The notes below the pieces were generated by a model. It was given only the letters and a program-made list of their open reading frames with translations. It was not told where the DNA came from and searched no databases. Shown piece by piece: positions 34,101 through 46,100 of a stretch of DNA of 64,000 nucleotides. Made by a program: the position numbers and the translations under genes. Each line of letters opens with the position of its first letter. Within the stretch, counting starts at the first letter, position 1. The DNA lies in the NCBI GenBank assembly GCA_911728455.2, contig OU452235.1:11580634-11644633 (forward strand), written 5' to 3'. The stretch is from Marthasterias glacialis (taxonomy: Eukaryota > Echinodermata > Asteroidea > Forcipulatida > Asteriidae).

Positions 34101-37100
34101 AAAACCAATTATATTTTAACTTTAATTCTACTACTGTCTGACCATTCAATACTATCCACAGTGATTTCGATTGATAGATAAACTATGCCAGCTTGCAATA
34201 TGATATCATGTGGTGAATGCATAAACGTTTGTTCACAGTACAGTTAACCCTCCTACTGTTTGACCATTTAATATCCCCCATTGTAGTTTTGAATTATAGA
34301 TAAACTATGCCAGCTTGCAATATGGTACCAAGCGATGAATGCATCTACACAGTACACAATTAACCCTCCTATTGTCTTACCATTCAATATAATCCAAAAG
34401 TGCTGTGATTTAGAATTATAGATAAAACCTTACCAGCAATGCAATATGATCAGACAAATGAAAAAACAGAGGGTTGGAACACAATATAGTTTTAACTTAA
34501 GGCGACTAGTAGGTTTTTCAAAAACTTTGGCGGTAAAGGGTTATCTATGGAAAAAAATCCTGAAACCAGAAAAAATCCTGATAAATCAAAGGCCCGACTC
34601 TTCTGTGTAAGATTTTAATCTTCTTTAATATGAGGTTGACAACCCCTTTCTGCATGTCAGTGTTACAGAAACCTCACTAAATCTCAACCAAACCTAACCA
34701 GACACCTTGTTTGGGAGACATCCTCACCTAGCCTTACAGGCGTTGATATCAGGGAAGTGGCCAGGCAGCGAGGAGGGGTAGGTGTAGTTCAGAGTTTCTT
34801 CACAGGTATGCAGGAGATGAGGCCCGTGTCGATTGCGACTCTTCTCTTCATCGCTCAGATACTTGCTGACTTCAGCCATGGCAGCCAGGAGACGTTTCTG
34901 CAAAGATGAATTTGTACAAAATTAAACCAATTTTGGGATGAACAAAGACAAATTTACTAGAACAGGATTAACGCGCCAGCGCTCGGCCAACTGAGCTCAA
35001 TTTACCCAGTCAGTTTCCCTTGTGGTTTATTACTTGATATATGGAATATAAAAAGTTGCATCCCCTTAAGGTGATCCTTGTACTGTCGCTTCCCAGTTTG
35101 TATCTTAGACTTGGGCATGATCCCTGGTTATACGGAAGTTTAAGGTTGAATGGCTTCTGACTGGCACCCCGAACAAAGACATTGACAAAAAAGGCTAGAT
35201 AGGGCTAGAAAGCTCAGTTGGTAGTTACTTAATCTGGACATTGCATGTTCAAATCCTGTTTTAGTAAAAAAAAAAAAAAATTTGTCTATCCCAAAATTGA
35301 AATAACATTTACCCAGTCAGATTCACTTGTGGTTTAAAAATCAAACCAAACCACAGCTGCAACTATTGTATATTTGTTTTGCCTTTTACTGATGTATGAT
35401 GCAGCACCGGTGTGGGCAAAGGCAAAACCTCATGGTAGTTGAAATTGATTTTATTTAAGGTTAATGTTGGAAAATGAACCCAAAACTTCAAGATTATCTT
35501 CGAGGTACAGTAATAACTTTTGACTGGATTGTTATAAATGTTTAAAAATGCTTGGGATAGTAATGATGGAGATTAAAAATTGTAAAGCCTGTTGTTTTTT
35601 TTTTGGGGGGGGGGGTCGATAAACCATCAACCCTTGCCTTGAAGAAAGGTACTGGTGTAAATATTAATCTTCCAAAGCAGTGCACTTTTTTAGATCTAAA
35701 ATATATAGAAATGGAAGTAGTGTCACAAGAAGGAGATCCTTTTGTCAACATTAACTGTATGTTTTGATCCAATTCCAAAAGACGTTGTAATATGTAAAGC
35801 ATATGTAAATTTCTAGGGTGCTGACATACGTCACAGGCAACCAGTGCATTTCTTTTGAGCTTATGCAAAATTTTAGACAGATTATTTAGGTTAACATAAA
35901 ATTTTGTTTTCTTGCACAGGGGCTCCGGAAGAATGCTAGGCAGGGGGCGTTTGGTCTGGAGGAGAGGAGAATTCCAGGGTGCGGGAGCACGACAGACATG
36001 TTTTGAGAGCGGTGGCTTGAGCCATAAATGCGTATCTTGTGCGTATTCGAACATTAGGGCCCGTTAAAGCGCGTAATTTTGTTTCCTTCACATGTTAAAC
36101 ACCAGCGTGGGACAAACTGGTCCCAAATAAAAAAAACTGGTTCGAATACGCGCAGGACTTACACAGTCTATTAGAAAGGGGTTTAGACAAAAAAGAGATA
36201 CATCTCCTTTCCCTGGATTGCATGTTTACATCTCACACAGTTAAAGGTCTTTGAAAATCCTGACAAACCACAGGCTTTGTACTTCCTGCCAATCCTGGAT
36301 TAAAATGATGAATTTATACACTTATTATTTAAATAGTTACCTCATCTATAAATGGAATGAGCACTACGGCCTCCCACTGCTGCAGTTTCCCATTGAGGTC
36401 ACTAGCAAAGTCCACCGGGTAATAGTCAATAATAGGGGAGTTCTCCATGGTCATAAGTTTCTAGGAAAGAAAAAAGAACAACTCAATCTCTAAACAATTC
36501 AAAGTTAAACATTGTGAAATTTTAAATTCACTTCAATGGGCTTTAGATGAAAAAAAATAATAGATTCAATCATGGAATCAGAAAGAAGATATGTCAGGCA
36601 TTTTTTTATCTTGGCATTTTGTCAGGCATTTTTTTATCTTGGCACCTTTTTTGTATCTGAATAGCTTTTACTTTATATATGGGTTTTCAGGCATTGCATG
36701 GTGAGGTATAAATTTACATTTGGTTTGCGGTAACACCATGTGATTATATCTACTTTGATATATACAGTAGATTGTTTTTGTGAGAACTTGTCCTGTTCCT
36801 ATCTGGTAGATTTTGGAATCCAGGTTACAGCTTAGTTCTGAAAAGAACTGTCCTGCTTATTAAGTACTACCTGGTAGGAAATCGGTCAGGACTACTACTA
36901 CTTTCACTAAGTGGATCGAGGGGACTTCTCAGCTAACTTCACTGCCACGGAGTGAGCTTTCACTTTATCATATGAAAGGGAAAACAAAACTCCCCTCATC
37001 GCTCATGAAAAAGGGATTTCACCAGGACGGATATTCAAATTGAGAGAAGGTTGTGTTTCAGTCATTCAACAGTGCTAGAACCTACAAAAATGTATCGATG

Positions 37101-40100
37101 GACACACTCCCATGATCACTTCCTCCAAAAAAGTCAAGCAGGAAAGATGAATGTCACAGGGTGATGACAAGACAGCACAACGTATGTTTTTGCCAGCCCC
37201 CAAACTACCTGGCCAACGCTGCTAGGAACAACGTGCACCAAAGAACAACTCCCAGAGGGTTGGGTCATCTAAGATGAATTTATTACACCAAAGAAACTTC
37301 CTCAAGCACTAGGTGTAATTTTTATTTTTCGTTTTTATTCATTTACAGTAGCAAAATAAATAAAAAACATCACACACATTGGTGCGCAAAGACTTTAACA
37401 CGTCAGTGTAGTTATTATACTTTAGAAATTATAAGTTTTATGCTGACAAACAAAAACCATGTGAAAAGATCACATAGAAATATCATCATTACCAGACATC
37501 CTAAGATCAAACTTCTTCCAAATTTCGCTTTATATTTCAAATATGAACTGAATCTGAATCGAATAGTTTTGTTTGACAACTCAAACTTTTCAGGTAATAA
37601 CAAAGTAAAACCATCAGGGCCCAATTTCATAGAACTGCTTAAGCACAAAAAGTAGCTAAGCACAACAAAATTACACTAATACCAGAATAAGGTTACCAGC
37701 CAAAATACCATATAGCATGTATGATCTATGACTGGTTTCCTGCTAATTTTATGCTTAAGCAGCTCTATGAATTTGGGCCCAGATAATGCGCCATATTCAT
37801 ATTACATGAAAATGACATGAACCAAGACTCACCTGATAGGGCAGTGGGAGAAGCTCCTTACTGGCAGCAGGTAAGACACCAAGAAGCTGCTGGAAGGGCA
37901 GGAACGGCTTACCTTTCTCATACTTCAGGGTAGCATTGCTGAAGCCCTGAAGGTCTGACATGTAAGGGGCATAGTGGTAGGGATAGTACCTGCAGGAAAC
38001 AACAAATGTATTTATGATTGGTACCTGCTACTATCTGCAAGATTTGAAGCTTTGGATGGAATTAAACCAATTCACCTGACGACATCACCTCCATAAATCT
38101 TGGTTGCCCCATTTTAGGATTCAGTTTACCACTGTGTTATACTGTGTTGCATACATTTTACGTGACGTGAGCGCGGACTTGCTCACCTTATCTTTACATA
38201 CAATTTGACTCCCAAAATGGCAGACCACGGGCAGACAGTGGCCACATGTAATTACCCAGTTGGCACCGGATGACCTGATTACACCTAATGTTTCCCCTGC
38301 CTGGAATTGGAAGTTGAATAAAGGCGCCATTATGCAATTTCGGACCACTGGAGCAAAGGTTGCCCGGTCATTCAAATGCCGAGCGTGCAGAGACCACACA
38401 CATGTTGTCTAACTCTTCATTTCAACCACACAAAGACAAAAAGGTCTTAATCATATTGGCATTTTGTGGCTATTGAGAGGTGGTTTTGTGTAATCACTGA
38501 TTACAGATCGTTGTTCCAAGATGAAGATCACGAGGCATCGAGAGGCTTCCACCATTGTTTATTCATTGTATTTCTGCTTAATGGAGGTAAGTCAAAGTAA
38601 GCCAGCAATCCAGCCTTGTGCTGCGTTTACTACCACTCCCATGGTGTAGGTAACGGCTGATGTTTTGCAAATCACGGTGTGTGAATTTGACATTTTCTCA
38701 GTCAAGAAACAAAACGGACAATCCAATAAAGAGAATCTTTGTTCTCTTGGCATTGTCAAGTCAGGGTTTCTTTGTGCCAACGGTACCCTCAAAGAAAAAG
38801 ATAAAATATTCCGGCAATTCTGCCAAAAGAATACTGCCAGGGGGCTTAGACAAAAACGAAAGAATCCCAGCAGCAACTGGTTAATTAAGAGAAATTACTA
38901 TGTTGTTCAGGTGGACGACCATGTGATTACTTCCTCTCAGAGGATTAAGGTGATTCTAAAAAGAATCAGGGTTGACTTGAGTCTCAAAACTTTCTACTCA
39001 ACACAAGCAGTGCTTTTTATTGCAGAAGTATAGACCCCTTGTAAATTATGCCCCAAAATCCATGTAACATGTAATTATGCCGAAAGTCTTTCAAACTAAC
39101 AGACAATAATCAACTGCACTGCCAAGAAAGTGTTCCTCAGGGACATGTTTAGGGCCCACTACAGTTAAAACATAAAACAAAAAAATTACCACTACACTGT
39201 TCGGGGTCAAAATTGCCGTGGTAAGATATCGTCAATGTGGATTTAAGCTGTGCAGACTATGGAACTACCAGCTTAACCACACCTATGATGGGACTTGATC
39301 CCCAAAAATGACACGCATGGCTGATGGTAGCTACATGAGCCATCTGTAAAAAGGAGACTATACTACCAACACTAAATCTGTCGGTTCTGTAATTACACAT
39401 AGCAAAGACTATTGGATTTGAAGTGTTCCTCAGGGATACATACTTGGCCCGATTCAGTCGTAATATTAAACAAAGCCAATTTACTCACAAACCCCATGAC
39501 TATGCAATTGTAATGACAGCCATTAACCAACTGCACTGCCAAGAAAGTGTTCTTCAGGGACTTGTTCTGGGACCACTACAGTTTGAACATAACACAATGC
39601 ATTTTACTCACCAACCCCATGACTGAATGCCATTGTAGTAATAATCAAGAATCCACTGAATTGCCAAGATGTAGTTGTACACGATTTCTGCCAACTGGTT
39701 GCTGCAAACAAAATATACATATATAAATATATCAAGCGCAACAAGTTATAAATTTAATTGTTATTCCATGGAGATACATTTCCAAGGGATTTATGTTCAA
39801 CCACCAATATGGAGCTTGGTAAAACCCTTGACATGTTTGTTATAGAAAAAACACTCTTTCTTGAGCTTGATTTGCTCTTTCATCCCAGATTGGAAGCAAT
39901 ACCTGAAAACTTAAATAAGTCCCCACTCAAGACTTTATTTTCATTGCTCAGCACTAAAAGAAACTTTGTGTAATTTTGAATATATAGAATCTTCTTATTG
40001 TTGTTGACAATGGATAAAAGGGGTGTCTTACTCAGTGATGTTTTCGACTTCAAACTTGTCCGAGTAGTAGGCCATCTTGTGAGCTTTGAACTCAGCATCA

Positions 40101-43100
40101 AATGTGTCATCAAATTCCTCATCATACGAGTCTGTAATGATGGAGACATATGGCATTAGAGAGAGGTAATGAAGCCTGTTGGTCTCTCCCTTGGTGCACA
40201 CTAAAATGCTCCAGTAGATATTAATATTTTCCTCATTGAAATGCCCTTTATCATAACTACCAAAAAGAAACTGCCTTGCCTTTACAAGAATGAAAAAGCA
40301 GGCCTCCATTAAGTCATTATTATTCCATAATATAATGAATGTTTATGAGTACAATGGAGAGAATATTTTCATGAGTTGAAGATGGAATTTTCCATTCAAC
40401 GAGGCGAAGCTGAGTTGAATGGAACAATCCATCTTTCAACGAATGAAAGTATTCCCTTCATTGCACAAATGTAAAACATTCATTATTTGTTTTATGTAAC
40501 ATCCAAGTAGATCTCGTAGTTTTGGAGGAAAACAAAAAATCAACAAAATGTACAAGATTAGTTTTTTTCTGGTATCAGCTCTAAAACGAGGGCGTTTTAT
40601 ACTGCTATCTAGGGTCCATTGCTCTGGAGACTAAGTGCTCTGTGTGGGACATAGTTTCTGCATGAGCTGCTCTATGTGTGTATTGTATGCTAACTGCATG
40701 CCGCATAAACTTCTAAGTGTTTTATGATCACTGCCTTACAGTGGGTAATGGCTAACTTTACTTACAGGGGGGAACTGCTATACAGTGGATACAAGGGCAC
40801 TGCTGTACAGTGGGTAATAGACCTTTATCATGGTATGGCCCTCTTAATTTTCTCCCATTCAAACCAATGTAACCAAACCGAGGCTGGAAGGGCAAATAGT
40901 CTGGTTCCTTTTTGTACAATGAATATTAGCATATATTACTGTTATTGGATACAGGGAACATGACCAAGATGGTTGCAGCATGACAAAGGTCTATAGCCTA
41001 ACTTACCGGGGCTCTACTGGGGTGTGCTGTATACAGGCCTAGTTGTTGTATGTTAAGTGCAATACTCTAATTCTACAGGCTACTTGCAGATTCGCAACAA
41101 TGTAATTTATACAACTTGGTTCACTCTAGAATGTGGGTTCAACCTTGTACCCAGATTGACTGACAACCTTGTCCTCAGAAGAACTAGTAATGTTATACAT
41201 TGACAAATCTTTACCTTGACTCATCTGGAAGGCCGCGTTATTCGCCTCCAACTCAGGCTTCATCCCAGGGGTTCCCATGAGTTCATCCAGATTATCAAGC
41301 ACTGTAAACTGGTTGGTCAAGGCCTGAGAGCAAGGTTACACAAACGTTTAAGGAAGTTAAAATCTAGACATTCCCCACTTTGGCATTCATTGGTCCCTAA
41401 AACAAGGTGCAGAAGATTATGTGTGTTTTATGCATAAACTGATGTTTGTTAAGCACTGTATACTCAGTACTTTCCCGAGTTCTGTGAAAATAATCCACAG
41501 GCATTTTCCTCGGTGGAATTCCAGCCCAAGACTTTTGCCATTCTAGAGCACATGTCTAACCAACTAGACCACCGAGATTGCCCGGTGGCTAGAGGCCGTC
41601 TGAATCCTTTAGCAGCGGGTCCAGCAACGATTTAATAGGCGTTAATTAATTTGCATCAGGGATGAAGAATATTATTTGTGAGACTTGAAGGTTTGCATGG
41701 TGGAGCGACAATAAGGAAGAGGTTGCGGTGACACCATGTAACAACTCTTATGGAGAGGTGGTGGCTCTGAGAAGAGCCGTTGGTTTTCTCAACGTTTCGG
41801 ACAGTATGCTCTGTCTTCTCAGAGCCACCACCTCTCCATAAGAGTTGTTACATGGTGTCACCACAAGCTCCTCCTTATTAAAATTATTTGTGTTTCACCC
41901 ATACACCTTCTTCCTTCTTACCTTGGCAGCTCTTCGTTCTTTCTCAAGCTGTTTCTTCCCTTTAACCCTTTCACTCTCCCAGGCACGAATGTCCGTCTTT
42001 CCAGCAAATAAACCAAGACTAGCATTGTTCTCTTCAAAGTTGTCTCTGTCAAACTGGACAAAAAAAGATATGGTAAACATAATCAATTAATCTAGACCTT
42101 TAATTGTAAGAAAAAACAAATGTCCCAAATAGTTATGGTTTAGATTCGTGATGGAAATAGTTATTACAAGTATATTACTCAAAACGTCTTCACTTTTGAC
42201 GATATATACTCCTTTAAACAACATGTTTCTATTAATGCCTGTCGTATTTTTTTGGAAGATCAGTCGCATCAGAAAACACTTATTTATTTGATTGCTTATT
42301 TTTTTCTCGTTTATCCTGGGTAAACCCTTCAGTAAAATACTGTTTTTCAAAGGTGCCCAACATTTACAAACAGTCATTAAAATAGAAATAGAAAATTAGC
42401 AAAAATATCAAAAAGATAAAACAGAGAAAAAAGGTGAGACAAGGTAGATAAAATCGACACAATATGTGTCATTAAACCTCAAGGGCGATGAGATATAAAA
42501 TCTGGGCCAGCCAGAAGAGATGAAAAAAAGACAATATTATAAACTGCACCAAGATACACGAACAGAAAAACAAAGCAACAATAAAAGCCAAACATGTACC
42601 ATAGATTAAAATCTCCAATTATTGCACTGGCGTAACTTAAAACTGGCTAGAGTGAAAGGCAAAGGATGTTTAAGTGTGGCAGGGAGGTCCTCGTTGAATA
42701 AATTGACCCCACGAACAGCAAATTTATGTTTTCCAGAATTGGATTCAGATAAAGAGGGAACAAGATTACCCTGTGATCCTGATGAGAATTACCAACATAA
42801 TTAAAACAGTTACACAGTTGAGGAGGCAGTTTGAGCGTTAGACTTTTGTAGGGTAAAGTAGTTAAAAGTGAAAAACTCTTCTTTCACTTTGCAATCATGT
42901 GAGAAAATCATCGACGCTGCCTTGTCAGCCAGTGGAAATAAGTAATTACCTGTGACAAGTGGGCTAGGAACTTCTCAAAGCGATGCAGATTGAGCTTGCC
43001 ATGAGTATGCAGGTAACCTAGCAGAGAAACAATAGCATACACTATCAAGTTTTATTCAACGTATTGATTTAGTTTACATAATGGGACTGTCACATTTAAG

Positions 43101-46100
43101 AAAAAAGCAAGAATTGAATTTTTTTTCGTGTTTACCAAAGTTGGTAAACACAAACAAAAGTGCAAACAGTCTGAGTCTTATCCCTGAGAATGCAAATGAA
43201 TAGAATAGATTTGAACTGGGGGACTTCTGGACACTAGGTGGCAGCAAACATTCCTAGTTATTTTCATTCGTTTACCTACTTCGTAGTCTGCCGCCACCTA
43301 GTGTCCCAAAAAGTCTCCCCAAAAGTCCTAACATCAGATTGAAATACAAAAAGTGCAAAGACCAAACTCACCACCGAGGGACGGAAGAACCTCCATGTAG
43401 GACTTGTAAAGAAGTGGCAATGCATTATGGGATATATGCATATCAGGCAAGTGAGGGATGAAGTCGTTGCCGACTAGAAATCCCATCAGCACCCAGTCAT
43501 CGATGATCCTCTCTCCGTCAAACCAGTCTATCTTGGACTAAAACCAAAAGAAAAAGTAATTTATTATACTACAATGCCACAACAATGGGTGCATTTGTCC
43601 TGCTTCCTAGATGCGAGCTGGGTTAAGTCACATGAGTGAGCCTTGACAAGAGTTTAACAATTGACCACACGCCTTCATGTGATGTCAAAAGGTCATTGTT
43701 CACCAAGTATTTACTTTGCATTAAAAATGTGAACAAAAATATTGTTTGCAAAAAAAAATTGTAAATGCCCTCACGTTGTCGACCCTAGCATGGTCTTTCT
43801 TAAACACTAAAAAGGTGACTCGGGTCAGCCACCAGCATGACGTCTTGAGCTACCCCAATGACACAGGAAAACCTGGGGTCGACTTGGCAAAGCTACTAGA
43901 GTGCACCCAATACAACAGGCTATCCTTTTTCCTTCATTCTTAGTATTAATCAAAGATCAATTAAATGCTGATATGTTATACACAGCTTGAGCAAATTTTC
44001 TGCAAACTAAGGTTTGCATTAACTCCATGGAAATAATCTCTTTTTAAAATGAGATTTGCTGGTTCTGAAAAGAGCCACTGGTGTAACAACTCCACAAGAA
44101 CCACTTCAACTTATTAGAGGTATTACGTACATGGTTTTCCAGCAGACCTTAGTATCTCCATTGCTTTTCCAACCATTACAAATTTTAAATATTACTTTCT
44201 TCCGATTGGTTACCGCCCAAAAAAGTATGTTTTACCTTGACAGGGCTGAACTCAATCTCCAGATACTCCCGCATAAGTGACAGATGTAAGAGGTGAAAGG
44301 TCGTCTCCTCGGGGGTCGTAGGTCGTTTCTGGTTGGCGATCTTACCAAATCTCACTTCCTCTCGTAGCAGGGAGAAATGAGGTTCATGAGATATGAGGCC
44401 GAGCATGATCTGTCGTGATGGAGGGAAACAAGTTTAAGGAAAAAATCAGAACTGAGATCTATCAAGAACAGAGTCTGCATAAATCCGATCAGGGCCAACA
44501 AAAGCAGTGAGATTAACTTTTGATGGGAATGTAATCAAGGGAATATGAAGAGAAGGACTGTATCATTTAAAACTTCTTGTCCAACTTCATTGGTGATCAG
44601 TATGACTGCATCATTCAAAAAACGCTGACATGATGGCCCAGTTTCATAAAGCTGTTAAGAAGCAAATTCTGCTTGGTAAAAATTTTTGCTAAGCAAGAAA
44701 TGAGTAGGGTACCAGTCGCAGCAGTGTAAACTGTTGATATTTAGGCTGGTTATCTTTTGCTGCTGAGCAAGATTTTTCAGTACTAAGCACATTTTTGTGC
44801 TTACAGGCTTTATGAAATTGGGCTCTGAACCTAGTTCCACAGACCTATATAAAGCAGATATTTTGTAAAGATTTTTTGGGGTGGCAGAAACAGGTTACCA
44901 CCCAATCTGTCATTTGTTCACTGCTTGTCACTGGTCCTATGTCAGCTCTTTTCTCAGCATAAACCAGGGGTGAGAGTCATTGCTTACAAACAGGTCTGAA
45001 ACTAGAATCCAAATTTAAGGAGGCGTGTTCTCATGATGGCATTTCCACCTTTTGGTAACCCCTGGCTGGAGTTATAGATTTTTTTAAGAGCTTTTGGGAA
45101 CAGTATTTTCAGCGTTAGAGAAGTCGATCAAAAAACATGATTTCTTGGTATCTGAAGAAAATAAGTCTTTTTTTGCGGGAGGTGGGGCAGCTGATTGTGA
45201 ATATTTACTTGGATGGAAAATTAATCCCCCCAAAATCTTGGGCTACACATTCGTTGATGGTTAACTTCTTGTACTTACCAAGTCAGCGTCTAGTCCATAC
45301 AGGCAATGCCTAGTGTTAGGGTCGTAATTCTGGTCTGCTTTCTCAGCCCGGATGAAGTCCATAATCTTGTGCTCCCCTTCCCCTGGAGTCTAAACAAAGA
45401 AGCAGAGAAGGATGGCATCCAATGATGTTGTTTGAATAAAAAAACATTTAAAAAAAAGCAGAGACATATCTTAAAGTCTGGTACAGATCATCATTACCTC
45501 ATGACCTGAAAGGTAGACTCGGAGTCCCTTCCACATGGGGTCTTGCGTCAGCTTCTGACGGACGAAATATTTCAGCTGTTCCTGGAGGCGAACCATGAAT
45601 GGCGTTCCCGGAGTGATGCAGTTGGAATCGAACCTCTTCTCAGATGGGAGGATCTCCCCTTTTGCTAAAGCTTCTTTCTCTCTCTCCTCAGCTTCTTTTG
45701 CAGATCTTGAAATATTAGGAAAAGTTTCAGACTTAAAGGTAAAATATAGGATTGGTAAAGCTGATAGTGCAGTATTCTTGCTTTGTGTGATTCAGAGTAT
45801 GAGCAAAAAAGGGCTCAATCTGTCATCTGAATCAGGACAAAACAGCAAAAAAACGTGCACACTTTTCAGAATGTAAACACATTGTTCTTAATTTCCATTG
45901 TTACAACCTAAATTAAAAATGAGGGTCTTCAAATTCTATTTTTAAGACATTGACAGTATTTCCGACAGAAATGTTTCTATGGAAGATTGGTGCTGGTATG
46001 AATTTCATAATCAGGCTATCAGGCTTTCAGACTGATACTAATAAAAAACAACTTGATGAATATGGATTCTGTATTCTACCTTCGAACTAAAAAAAAAAAA

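Noticed and set aside
38665..39033. 122-codon frame on the + strand
   Set aside because: Most of it lies in a dispersed repeat whose other copy (48005-48335) does not keep the frame.
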